64,000 bases of DNA from Mangifera indica (GCF_011075055.1 NC_058145.1:10227894-10291893); one strand, 5' to 3'; counted from the stretch's first letter, positions 22,951-33,388 are shown. Program-made: numbers and translations. Notes: generated by a model not told the origin, from the sequence alone.

Positions 22951-23849
22951 AACACAGTTTTGGTGTTAGCAAATATAACTAATGGTGTAATGACAATAGT
23001 TTAACTAATGCACATTGTAGTGAAAGTTAACATTTTGGCAATGGTAGACATTGGTACCACGCATACCTTTTTTTCTTCAAGAATAATGGTGTATCAATAA
23101 GGGTTAAAAATGAGCAAATGTCTAAGCTACTTAATGACTGTTATAATGAAGTTGCATTGCTTAGGAGTTGAGGTGACAGTGGGGGCTCCACTTGCTAGTT
23201 GAACATAATGGTGATTAACTTGGAGGATTATGATTTGACTCTTGGTGTAGATTGCACAAGAAGGAAAAGCTAACACTAATGCCACATCTTAACAGGGCTA
23301 TGGTGATGCAAGAGGAGCATCATCATTCATATTGGTGCTTCCATCGGTTAGACAAAGGAAGCGGTTTAAAATCTAATCTAAACACTACGGAGGTTAACAT
23401 GAGAAGGTTGAATTCATTGGCTATGGTTCTCGAACCAAACTTAAAATAAGATGTTCTTTTATTGGTTCATGTCAATGTGAATATCGACAAGGTTAATGGG
23501 AAGCTTATTTACGAGGGACAACAACTTGAAATTTTTTTTTTGGTACTTGGAAGTGTTGACATAAGCTATTCAGGAAAGGGAAAACAGATGTTGGCTATTG
23601 TGCATTGTTTAATGTAAAAGAAGCGCATGCTATAGGCTGAACACTTTATGGTGATAATTGAGTGAGTTGGCAATGATTTCTTTATTGAGAGGAGATTTCT
23701 TAAGCCAAGAATTTATTATTGGCTTTAGTTTTTATTAAAGTTTGATTTTGCATGAGTGCATGAGAATGACATAGACCCAAAGTAGGAAGATTGTGAGAAG
23801 ATATGAGATCTCTCAATAAGGACTTTTAGTCCTTCTGTTGGGGGAGGTT
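22951..23849 (+). pseudogene. Ty3/gypsy protease remnant joined directly to the 3' end (RT, RNase H and integrase missing)
   Basis: A protease core piece (ILAMVDIGTTHTF) lies near 23,030-23,070, followed by a linker reading KEKLTLMPHLNRAM near 23,260. The polypurine tract (gttgggggaggttt, about 23,837-23,849) then follows within 600 bp, so the several kilobases of RT, RNase H and integrase are missing. The same shortened arrangement occurs at 46,865-47,458, so the deletion is older than the segmental duplication. Confidence 0.7.
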
Positions 23850-24683
23850 TGTCACATCCCCAATGATCAAAAGTAAGTAGGAGTCTCAAGTTAGCACGTT
23901 GGGCTCAATGACAGGCCCAAGAGTGACATGGTTGGACATGTCTGGATAGTGTGCAAGACTTTTTGCAGGCAGAGGCAATTGAGGATCTAAGGAACAACAA
24001 AAGCTATTTGAAATGTCATTTGATATGTTTAGCGAAAAGAGAAGCTAGAACAAGACATATGGCGTGATATTGAGAAGTGGGCAATTAGACATACGCACGG
24101 GGGCGTAAAAATGAGTGCACAGGAGCGACTATGATTGTACAGTTGGGAAAGACTAGAAAATAAGGTATTGATGTTGCTCAATTGATGAGCTAACAACACT
24201 GCAAAGTGTGCTAGACCATAGAATAAACATTGCGTCTGATATGTGATCAGCGCTAAAAGGTGAGCAATGATTACGAAAATGAGGTCTGATAAGCGGTTGC
24301 ATGAGAAGTTATGATATGGGAATTATTTGGACAAAATATATGATTTGTCTTAGGGTAGTTAGTTGTGTCTGAATTGCTAGTTTAAATGTTTGAATTCAAA
24401 TTGTAAACTACCCAAATTGAATGTCACTACCAACTTTATATATGAAGGGGGGAGGGGGTTAGATAGGGGCATTTTTGTGCTAGTTCGTGTTAGTTATTAT
24501 GAGTGTGTTTTAGGCATTAATATGAGTATTTGTATGTTTAAGTCATTGAAAATAAGGTTGGACATGTTGTGTTATTAAGACAGTGAATGTGTGTGACAGT
24601 GTCACTAAATCTACCAAAATGTGTTTATGGTAATTGTGTATAGTAGTATGTATGTATGTATGTATATGTTCTTGATGAAATAA
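23850..24683 (+). mobile_element. Ty3 element LTR, copy B (3' side)
   Basis: Starts TGTCACATCC directly after a polypurine tract, and matches the LTR at 47,459 along its length and the LTR at 20,030 in blocks. With copy A it brackets the gag/protease remnant. The sequence beyond 24,683 is shared only with copy C and is host flank carried by the segmental duplication. Confidence 0.78.
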
Positions 24684-25295
24684 GACGCATAGGATAAGAT
24701 GCGATGAATGTCCATGTAGAAGAGTATATGGTCATTCATGCAATAAGTGTTCCAACATAAAGTTTTGTAGGAATGCTGAAATTTGGAAAATGTTTAGCTA
24801 CTATAATTTGTTGCTACACCTCTAAAAACACTAGTAAAATTTTCCTAATCCCTCTAAATCTTAAAATTTTGTACTTACCTCCCAAAATTGATCGAAGATT
24901 AGTGTACCAGTTCAAAGACATGCCCAAAATTTTGTGAAAATTTTTCAATTTTGCCTATTTTTCTTACAATACAACATTATGAAAAACTTATAAGTATTGG
25001 TCTTATTATCTAGATTTGATGATTTTCCTTGCTTGAATTTGTTTTCCTGTGTGAGATTTCTGACATGAATTTGTTGTTAACAAATGGTAATTAAGGTTTA
25101 AGGACATAGGACTTTTGTTGGAAGATTGGGGACGGCAACAATATAATATTTAATTAAGTCGTTTGGTTTTAATGATTTAGTCGAGTCACTTTGAATATTT
25201 TTCACTTTGCTTGAAATATTTTTCGCTCAGAGTCTCAAACTTTGAATATTTTACCATTTTTGTTTGGCATCTTTCCAACATATTGACTAATACAG
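24684..25295 (+). promoter_or_regulatory. 5' flank of LecRLK copy 2
   Basis: Collinear with 48,288-48,880 upstream of copy 3. The last 90 bp are also shared with copy 1. The promoter must lie here, but no core element could be assigned with confidence. A small GTAT repeat lies at about 24,647-24,667. Confidence 0.45.
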
Positions 25296-25334
25296 ATGCC
25301 ATGTTTTCACCATAAGACAATTATGATCCTCTAG
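25296..25334 (+). promoter_or_regulatory. 12-codon upstream ORF in the leader of LecRLK copy 2
   Basis: The ATG here corresponds to the in-frame upstream ATG of copies 1 and 3. A single substitution pattern gives a stop (tag) after MPCFHHKTIMIL, 30 bp before the main start. In copies 1 and 3 this frame runs on into the kinase. If the transcript begins upstream, copy 2 alone has a uORF that could lower translation. Confidence 0.55.
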
Positions 25335-25364
25335 TAGCATGTATCAGAACCAAAACACTATTCG

Positions 25365-27773
25365 ATGATGTCTTTTAACCTACTTTCTGTTCTTTCCTTG
25401 CTTCTGCTTCCATGTTTAGCGACTGCACAAAACAACGGAACTGTGAGTGTAGGTCAATACATTACTGCAGCTGATAATTCACAACCATGGTTTTCTCCTT
25501 CCAGGGACTTTGCTTTTGGTTTTCACAAACTTGACAATAAGGATCTCTTCTTGCCTGCCATATGGTATTACAAGATTCCAAGCAAAACCATAGTTTGGTA
25601 TGCTTCAGCTGATAATCCTGCACCAAGAGGATCAAGATTACAGCTAACCGCTGACCGCGGATTGGTGCTTGATGGCCCTGATGGCCAGGAGCTATGGAAA
25701 TCTGGTATCACTATGAGTGCAGCTGCTTTTGGTTTTCTTTATGATACAGGCAACTTTGTGGTGGCAGATGCAAATTCTGAAAAGTTATGGCAGAGTTTTG
25801 ATGATCCTGCTGATACTTTGCTCCCTTCACAGATAATGGAAAGGGGTGGAGTAGTTTCTTCCAAACGATCGGAGACTGATTTCTCTCGAGGAAGGTTCCA
25901 ATTTCGTCTGCTCCAGGATGGAAATGCTGTGCTTAATACCATAAACCTGCCTAGTGGGTTTGCATATGATGCCTATTTTTGGAGCAATACATTTGATCAA
26001 AACAGATCAAATGCTGGTCTCCAAGTAGTGTTTAATGAATCGGGCTACTTGTATGTTGTGAGGGAAAACAATCAAAGAGTTTTTCTCACACCAGGAACAA
26101 TAGTCTCTTCCAAAGAAAATTATCACAGAGCAACTCTCAATTTTGATGGTTCTTTTGTGCTTTATACCCACCCCAGGAATACCAACGGAAATAATGGTAT
26201 CTGGTCTGTTATTCGCACTATGCCTGATAATATCTGTGTAAACAACGATATTCGTAAAGGATTAGGCAGTGGAATTTGTGGGCATAACAGCATCTGCACT
26301 CTCAATTCTTTGCGAAGGCCAAACTGCACATGCCCGAAGGGGTTTTCTTTAGTTGATCCAGATGATCCATACGGAAACTGCAAACCGGATTTCATCCAAG
26401 GCTGTGAAGAAGATGAGGGGAAATCTGAAGAAGATCTATACCACATTGAAGAGCTAAAAAGTACCGATTGGCCTACATCTGATTTTGAGCAGCTTAAACC
26501 TTCTAGTAGAGAGGATTGTGAATCATCTTGCTTAAAGGACTGCCTGTGTTCTGCATCTGTGTTTAGACTTGATACCTGTTGGAAGAAGAAATTACCACTC
26601 TCTTATGGGAAAATGGACCCTGCTGATAATGGGACAGCTTTCATCAAAATTAGGAAAGGCGAAGGGAATGGAAAAAAGAAAAGGGATATATTCGTCCTGG
26701 TGGGATCTGTACTTTTAGGCAGCTCTGTGTTTATCAACTTGATTTTAGTTGCTGCTAGTTGCCTTGGCCTTCTAATTGTTAATCAGAAAAAACTCACGAG
26801 GACTCATCCGCCTGAAGTTGTTTCACATATGAATCTGCGTTGCTTTACCTATAAGGAGCTTGTAGAGGCCACACGAGGATTCAAGGAAGAATTAGGAAGG
26901 GGGGCCTTTGGTACTGTTTACAAAGGGTTCATGGATATTGTTCCTAATAATCTTGTTGCAGTGAAGAAGTTGGATAGAGTATTTCATGATTCTGAGAAAG
27001 AATTCAAAGCTGAAGTGAATGTAATTGGGCAGACACATCACAAGAATCTGGTTCAACTTCTTGGATTCTGTGACGAGGGAGAAAATCGGTTAATAGTATA
27101 TGAGTTCTTGAGTAATGGCACATTGGCCAGCTTCCTCTTCGGAGACTATAAACCAAATTGGGAACTGAGAACCAATATTGCCATGGGGATTGCCAAAGGC
27201 CTATTGTATCTCCATGAGGAATGTTGCACCCAGATCATCCATTGTGATATAAAGCCTCAAAACATACTTCTTGATGATAATTACAATGCTCGGATATCTG
27301 ATTTTGGATTAGCAAAACTTTTGACATTGAATCAAAGCCATACTAGTACTGCCATCAGAGGAACCAGAGGGTATGTTGCACCTGAATGGTTCAGGAACAC
27401 ACCAGTCACTGTAAAAGTTGATGTTTATAGTTTTGGAGTGCTGCTTCTAGAGATCATTTGCCTTCGAAGATGCGTCGAAAAGGAAGTGAGCACAGTTGAT
27501 AAAGCAATTCTAACTGATTGGCCTTATGACTGTTATCAGGAAAGACGATTGGATATTCTAGTTGAAGATGATCCTGATGCCATTGATGACATGAATAAGC
27601 TGCAGAGGTTTGTGATGGTTGCCATTTGGTGCATCCAAGAAGATCCCTCTCTTCGCCCTACGATGAGGAAGGTTATACAGATGCTTGAAGGAGTTGTTGA
27701 AGTACCTTTTCCACCATGTCCATGGTCATTCAACATCACTGAAGCACTTTCAATTAGGCACTCAACATCATAA
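25365..27773 (+). CDS. G-type lectin S-receptor-like Ser/Thr protein kinase, copy 2 (LECRK3/RLK1-like)
   Basis: Intronless, 802 residues. The start is fixed by a stop in frame just upstream. Order: signal peptide 1-22 (hydrophobic run ending CLATAQ), B-lectin about 27-157, EGF-like cysteines about 305-339, PAN-like about 385-405, membrane span about 441-472, kinase about 497-774. Catalytic Lys 534, HCD 626-628, DFG 646-648 and APE 672-674 are intact, so it should be an active non-RD kinase at the plasma membrane. The C-terminus is nine residues longer than in copies 1 and 3, because the stop codon after NIT is replaced and the frame runs to RHSTS. From about 25,660 to 27,490 it follows copy 1; outside that it follows copy 3. 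Confidence 0.95.
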   Translation: MMSFNLLSVLSLLLLPCLATAQNNGTVSVGQYITAADNSQPWFSPSRDFAFGFHKLDNKDLFLPAIWYYKIPSKTIVWYASADNPAPRGSRLQLTADRGLVLDGPDGQELWKSGITMSAAAFGFLYDTGNFVVADANSEKLWQSFDDPADTLLPSQIMERGGVVSSKRSETDFSRGRFQFRLLQDGNAVLNTINLPSGFAYDAYFWSNTFDQNRSNAGLQVVFNESGYLYVVRENNQRVFLTPGTIVSSKENYHRATLNFDGSFVLYTHPRNTNGNNGIWSVIRTMPDNICVNNDIRKGLGSGICGHNSICTLNSLRRPNCTCPKGFSLVDPDDPYGNCKPDFIQGCEEDEGKSEEDLYHIEELKSTDWPTSDFEQLKPSSREDCESSCLKDCLCSASVFRLDTCWKKKLPLSYGKMDPADNGTAFIKIRKGEGNGKKKRDIFVLVGSVLLGSSVFINLILVAASCLGLLIVNQKKLTRTHPPEVVSHMNLRCFTYKELVEATRGFKEELGRGAFGTVYKGFMDIVPNNLVAVKKLDRVFHDSEKEFKAEVNVIGQTHHKNLVQLLGFCDEGENRLIVYEFLSNGTLASFLFGDYKPNWELRTNIAMGIAKGLLYLHEECCTQIIHCDIKPQNILLDDNYNARISDFGLAKLLTLNQSHTSTAIRGTRGYVAPEWFRNTPVTVKVDVYSFGVLLLEIICLRRCVEKEVSTVDKAILTDWPYDCYQERRLDILVEDDPDAIDDMNKLQRFVMVAIWCIQEDPSLRPTMRKVIQMLEGVVEVPFPPCPWSFNITEALSIRHSTS

Positions 27774-28533
27774 GCTAAAATTAGCTTTTCTGCAGCACTT
27801 TCAGTCAGGTACTCAATATAATAGAGTATCCATTGCACGATTTTCCTTGAGGTGAATTATCCGTTAATGTTGTACTCTTTTCTGCTAGATTAATTGTTTG
27901 TTAATTGTTATAGTTTTGTGTCACTGCTAATTCAATAAATAAATGTATTAGTTGCTATAAATTAATATTTCTGAAAATTCAAAGCGTTCAGGTCTTAAAA
28001 CGATATATGCCTATGTTTCTAGTTGAAATATCAAACTCTAAATGAGATGCGAGATCTTTAAAACAGGTGATAGGTAGCAATAACTATGCTTTTGGCTGCC
28101 GACAAATATCAGTGATGAGTGCTAGTTCATGAGTTAAATTATAATAAAGATGCCTCATTGTTCATGTGAGGTGATTTTCAAAATCGCTGTAAATAGTGAG
28201 GAAAACCTTTTTGTCTTTGAATGAATAATAGAAAATGTAACCACTTATATAAGTGTTTGGGAGAAAGCAAACAAACTAACAAGACCGAAATCAAACTCCC
28301 CTCCTCTTGATTGAATTATGTGGCAACAAAGAGTCAACCAAAATGATTCTTTTACACTAAACAATCAAAAGAGCAAGTATAATAGAGATAGACACCGTAA
28401 TTTGTCACGAAAATCTCTTTGTTATTAAGAGTAAAATCATGAGGTATTGGCCAAAACCAATCAATTATATCAACAATGAGAGTACATAGTTTGTCAGCCA
28501 ATAAATGGGTACATAACTCTCCAAAGACAATAT
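27774..28533 (+). promoter_or_regulatory. 3' UTR and flank of LecRLK copy 2
   Basis: AATAAA at 27,934-27,939, 160 bp after the stop, is a likely poly(A) signal and is conserved in the other copies. The rest is collinear with 51,300-52,135 downstream of copy 3, and from about 27,955 it is missing in copy 1. No further gene was found. Confidence 0.55.
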
Positions 28534-28538
28534 AAAAC

Positions 28539-29001
28539 TGTTAAGATCCCAAGTGTAAGGTATAAGACTCAGATCCCACATTGGAAAGTATGGGCAACTA
28601 ATGTGGGGTTTATATGGTTTTGGGCTCTCTTATCTCAATAGTTAGCTTTTGCGGTGTGGTTCTCTTAAGGTTCGTATTATTTGGTATTAGAGTCATCACC
28701 ATATCTCTCAGTTGCAATCGTGCGACGCGGATGGTGACATTGGCATTGCAGTGTTCGCCTAGGGCTAGCAGAGAGCTAGTGCATAGCCAGCCCGCGGGCT
28801 AGCAAAGAGCTAGTGCACAGCCAGCCCGCGTGGGCACCAGGGCTGCTGAGCGTGATGGTATGTTAAGATCCTAAGTGCAAGGTATGAGACTTGGATCTCA
28901 TATTGGAAAGTATAGACAACTAGTGTGGGGTTTATATGACCTTGGACTCTCCCATCTCAATAGCTAGCTTTTGAGATGTGGTTCTCCTAAGGTTCGTATC
29001 A
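28539..29001 (+). mobile_element. TRIM (terminal-repeat retrotransposon in miniature), 463 bp
   Basis: Two 141-bp direct repeats, 28,539-28,679 and 28,861-29,001, each starting TGTTAAGATCC and ending TATTA or TATCA. Exact 5-bp target duplication aaaac at 28,534-28,538 and 29,002-29,006. A primer-binding site for initiator tRNA-Met (tggtattagagtca) follows the left repeat at 28,682-28,695. The 181-bp interior is non-coding and GC-rich, with two copies of a gctagcARagagctagtgca unit. Copy 3's flank has the empty site with a single aaaac at the matching position. The repeats differ at about 21 of 141 positions by eye, nearly all transitions. Confidence 0.93.
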
Positions 29002-29006
29002 AAAAC

Positions 29007-30580
29007 ACAATGATAATACAATTGTAGAAAATAAAAATTCCCACACCAAAACTCGTAAGTTTACATCTTATGCTCTAGACATCAAATGCACGTCTTCACC
29101 ATTTAAAATCTAGAACAAAAGGTGATTAAAATGATTTCAAAGTTTGAGAGCAATTCAATGATAGACGAAAGAACGGTCTAAACAAGACTACAACAAACTT
29201 ATGTTCTAACAAAAGTAACAAATTACTTGAGAAACAACACACGATCTTTGCTATTCAGAACGAAGAACTAGATGTCTTCTACTAACAATCCAAATTTTAG
29301 GGTAATTCAAACATAAAATTGAGCGAAAAACGTAAATCTCACATAGATGCATACTGAAAAAAACACAACTCTTTTCGTCTTTTCCACCTTGTAAGATCCA
29401 CAGGAAGAATAACTCCTTTCTAACTAGTCATGATAATTGTTCCTTGAAGTCTCTTGGGTATTGGTTGGTTGCACTCGAAGTTGAAGTTAAAAGCAATTTC
29501 TAGTTCCAATAAAAGCTCCATTGCTTGTTTTGCATCAGATTAACCCCATGCGTTTCCAAGCCGTTAGGGAGAAGCCGAAAGGACTTTGCAGCTTCCTCTC
29601 CATTGGAATGTCAAACAGCCAAGGACACTAGGCGTTCCTTGCAGAGTATCTCATCACTAGGTAATTTATTATACTTTTCTTGATGTAAATTTTGATATAT
29701 TAAGATTTAGTTTCTGAGTAAATAATACGGAATGGGAATGCTGCATTTTCTTCGCTGACAGATGCAGACTACCAGAAAGATCAGGTATGGTTAGAAACTT
29801 CCCTGCAGGAAATTTCTTCATTCAAATAATTCAATGAATTTGTGGGGTCTGAAAATATTGGACATGATATTTTTCTCTATGGAAGATTAAGAAAGTTGAG
29901 TCCTTTGGTGGAGTCTATGTTTGAATGATTCACCGGGGAAAATTCAAACTATGACAACTAATTTTCTTTAATAGGAAACTCACATGTAAATATCTTAAAA
30001 TTGTAATATTCATGTTTATACTGTTAAAAAAAAATGATCGGAAGATTTATTTAATAAAGAAAATTAAATCAAATAAAAGAAGAAGTTAAGAAATTTTATA
30101 TGTAACCTTCAAAAATTATCGGAAGGAGATAATCATGGGATTATTTCTTGCCTTCATCAACAACAAAGCTACATGAAACCTTAGTAAAAGTAACCCTCTA
30201 AATTCAAACTTTTATCCTTTTTCAAGTGCCATGTTAAGATTGATTTTATTTGTGTTGGAATTGTACCTACGGGTAGAGTTGTTTGTGTGGTATTGGATGG
30301 TTGGATTCCAAACTTAATGTGTCTTTCTAGTAGAGTTGTCTCTCCAAAAGACACCTCTAGCTTAAGAAGACACTGTCGTGCTTTTTTTCTTTGTTCTTAA
30401 AAATAGAGTTGTCTTGATTGTGTAATTGTATATTAATGATAAACTATAATTTTTAAAAATATTGAGAGTCTTCATACGAATTTTTAGGGGTTATTGAAAG
30501 TTTAAAAAGGTTTAGAGATCTTTTGGAAATTCTTTATATATTGTTTGCCACCTAATAATTTAAAAAATGACAATTACACT
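29007..30580 (+). other. 3' flank of LecRLK copy 2, no gene found
   Basis: Collinear with 52,135-53,404 plus 58,029-58,393 downstream of copy 3. Positions 29,678-29,750 also match the distal end of copy 1's 3' flank. At 30,240-30,248 it holds the single ttgatttta site into which the Mutator-like element went in the other duplicate. No open frame with support. Confidence 0.6.
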
Positions 30581-30940
30581 TAGAGATGCATATAATTCAG
30601 TTTAAATCGTAAAACTGAACCAAACCATCTAAAAATTATAGTTTGTTTTAGTTTGATTCGTAAAATTGTTTGGTTTAAGTTGATAATTTTTTAAAAACAG
30701 TTTTCAGTTTGGGTTACAGTTTAGACGATTTTCAAACTAAACCAAACTGTTAAGTATATTTTTTTAAAATACATATATACAATTATATTTGACAAAATTT
30801 TTCAATAAACAATTAGATATATAACTTTTTTTTATATTTATTTTAGTATTTTATTTATATTGTATACATATATATTTCATATTTATTTTACATATATTTT
30901 AGAAAACTATAATTTAATTATTTTTATTAAATAATATATA
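30581..30940. mobile_element. hAT MITE, right part lost
   Basis: Starts TAGAGATGCA and is collinear with the left 350 bp of the complete MITE at 58,394-58,891. A copia LTR cuts it at about 30,940, and the right end is not seen in this duplicate. The MITE was therefore in place before the segmental duplication, and the copia arrived after it. Confidence 0.75.
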
Positions 30941-31323
30941 TATTGGGTCCGAGTCTACCCATGATAAGTTGACTTAACTCGATTTGATTTAATTGTTAAG
31001 GGCAATTATGAAAAAAGAGTTGGAGGATAGTTGAACACTTATAAATTGTCAAAAAACTACCTCCTTCTAACAATAACAATAATCTTTACGCAAAATAAAA
31101 AATAAAAAAGGTGAGTTTTCTACTTCTTCCTGAAAACCAAATCACAAAGATCCTATCTCTCATAGAAATGCAATACGTGAAGCAAATTGGGTCTTGAAAA
31201 TGACTAATATCAATGCCTCATGTTGTATTCGAGTGGACTTCTTCGGAACATGAGTCCAGATATGCAAAATTTACTATTTACTAAATTTCACAGAATTTAT
31301 TTTTGGCATGATTGTCCCCAACA
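30941..31323 (+). mobile_element. Ty1/copia 5' LTR
   Basis: Begins TATTGGGTCC or, three bases later, TGGGTCC, and ends TGTCCCCAACA directly before a primer-binding site. The start is taken from the point where the sequence departs from the intact MITE at 58 kb, so it may be off by a few bases. No 3' LTR of this element was found. Confidence 0.65.
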
Positions 31324-31341
31324 TTGGTATCAGAGCATAGG
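31324..31341 (+). other. Copia primer-binding site, tRNA-Met
   Basis: ttggtatcagagcatagg is a near-perfect match to the initiator tRNA-Met primer-binding site and follows the LTR with no gap. Confidence 0.88.
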
Positions 31342-32579
31342 TTATATATATGTCATATTTTCTGTGAATTGTATTGCATATTATGTAGGAAATTAGATTC
31401 TGAATGATGATTTTATGATTGAATTATTTTTAAATTCGGATTTTGGGCATGAATTCAAGTCTTTCGAAAATGCATGAAATTAGTGACGAGAAACATGTTA
31501 GATGATTGATTGGAATTGTATTGCATGCATTGAAATGAAAATTGAGTCAAATTAACACCAGAATTGATAATAATGGAGCCAAAAATCAAAACCTAAAGGC
31601 TTGTTTTTCTAGCAGCTATATCATCGAAATTCGACGACTTCAGAGGTCGTTGTTGGTATAAGAAGAACCACCGACCTATAGGCTATAAAAGCCCTATGGT
31701 GCTATCATAAAAAAATCATCGAAAGTCGACTAATCAAAAAGACAAAACATTAGGTTCATCGCATGATTTCGGATCGTAATGGGGTTAGGAAAACCCAATT
31801 GTCCAACACATTGGTCAATAGGTTAGTTAAAACCCATTGATCAATCGATAACCCACCTGATCAATCAGGTTAGACCAAATCAATTAATGCACACCCAGGT
31901 CAATTGACTAGTCAATGGTCAAAAGTTGACCATCACTATTGACCGATGCATGAAGGCACGTGATAACCTGCTTTTAGCTTGTGCGAGCACACGTAACCGT
32001 TTGATAGTCTTTCCCCAACATGTTTGGCTTATTCTTGGTGTGTGAAAGCGTATGTAGACTCTATTACGATGTATGAAAGTGCGTACGATGTCAACTCAAT
32101 ATGTGAATGCACATAAGACCATGTCTTGGCATGTCACAGTGTGTGATCACATCTTTCTAGCGTGTTTTGGTGCGTGAAACTATTTACCAAATCTTAGCAA
32201 TTGTGTGATGCTCGAATCTATACTCGAAATGTGTTCTGTGAGTCATACGATGCGTAAAGACATGTAATACCTTATTCCAACTCCCAAAAACACATATTGG
32301 TGTTTTAAAATACATGTTTCTAATTCATGCAAGTTTGTTGACTAGAAACCATAATATTGTATGTTGAGACTATTTATAATCTATTGAACTCTCTTAATTG
32401 AAAAAGAGATAGTAAATAGTCTAATAATATCCACGCATGAATATGTGTCCCGTAATCATTGATCTTGTTCAGAACAAGAATTTGAAACTTTTGGGACTGA
32501 GTGGATTCATTACAACTTGCTAAAGAGTGACGCTTAGTCATGTACGAGAGAACATATATTGTTTTGATGTTATTCCTTG
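31342..32579 (+). other. Probable copia leader, non-coding
   Basis: Follows the primer-binding site. No gag was found in this stretch; the gag homology appears only at about 42,900, beyond the nested insert. From 31,900 to 32,260 there is a loose reiteration of gtgtgaaagcg/gtgtgtgaa-like phrases. No supported gene. Confidence 0.4.
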
Positions 32580-33383
32580 TAACATCCTTAGTCCAATAAC
32601 CCGACCCACTATCAAAATATTGTTCACTTTGGATACACAATCTATCATGGTTTGCTTTTGAGCTTTACAACCCAAAATGCGTCTTAACAACTTAAAGAGC
32701 TTACAGGTTATTTAAGTAGTCAAATTCTCTCACCCCTAATCGATGTGGGATACATTGATAGAGTACAGACAGACCTAGCATCTCTTTCGTGTTTTGCTGA
32801 TATGGGATTTGTCTAAAAGTATCACATACAGCCCCATTACGGGACTCAGTGTCCTTGTTGAGGTTTGCCCCACCATCGTTCAAGAGAACACGTGAAGCTA
32901 CTCTAATATCATTTGTAATATCCCTAGTCCAATAACCCAACCCACTATTAAGATATTGTCCACTTTGGATACACAGTTAATCATGGTTTTGTTTCTGGAT
33001 TTTGTAACCTAAAACGTGTCACAACAATTTAAGGAGTTCACAAGCTACTTAATAAGTCAAATTCTCTCACCTCTAACCGATGTAGGATACATAGACAGAC
33101 CCAGCTTCTCTCCCGTGTTTTACCAATGTGGGATTTACCTATGTGATACCCTTAGGCAAATCTTACATCAATAAAGCATGAGACAGATGTTAGGTCTGTC
33201 TGTACTCTGTTTATGTACCTTACATCGGTTAGGGTGAAAGAATTTGATTGGTTAAATAGCTTGTGAGCTCCTTAAACTGTTAAGATGCATTTTGGATTAC
33301 AAAGCCCATAAGCAAAACCATGATGGACTGTGTGTCTAAAGTGGACAATATCTTGACAATGGATCAGGTTATTGGACTAGGGA
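32580..33383. repeat. Three copies of a non-coding repeat, two direct and one inverted
   Basis: A block starting taacatcc(c/t)tagtccaataacc occurs at about 32,580-32,845 and 32,917-33,135 in the plus direction. It recurs in the minus direction at about 33,150-33,383. All contain tgtccactttggatacaca-like and caaattctctcacc-like phrases and the cgatgt(g/a)ggatacat phrase. The second and third copies form a near-adjacent inverted pair that could fold into a long imperfect hairpin. Family unknown, possibly LTR- or MITE-derived. The Tekay element inserted at the outer end of the inverted copy. Confidence 0.7.
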
Positions 33384-33388
33384 TGTTA

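Larger units (their letters stand above)
23269..30940 (+). repeat. Segmental duplication, unit 1 (LecRLK copy 2 and flanks)
   Basis: Collinear, in the same orientation, with about 46,865-58,760. It comprises the Ty3 protease/3' end, its LTR, 0.6 kb of 5' flank, the kinase gene, 2.8 kb of 3' flank and the left part of a hAT MITE. A by-eye sample of the flanks shows roughly 7-13% differences, so the duplication is not recent. The unit ends where a copia LTR was inserted into the MITE. Confidence 0.85.

Noticed and set aside
28539..29001. Cassandra-type TRIM carrying a 5S rRNA gene
   Set aside because: The 141-bp repeats show no 5S rRNA internal promoter boxes that I recognise, so it was called an ordinary TRIM.
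31324..31341. tRNA gene fragment
   Set aside because: The tRNA-Met-like match is only the 3'-end complement beside an LTR, which is a primer-binding site and not a tRNA gene. The same holds for the sites at 28,682, 35,634 and 60,559.
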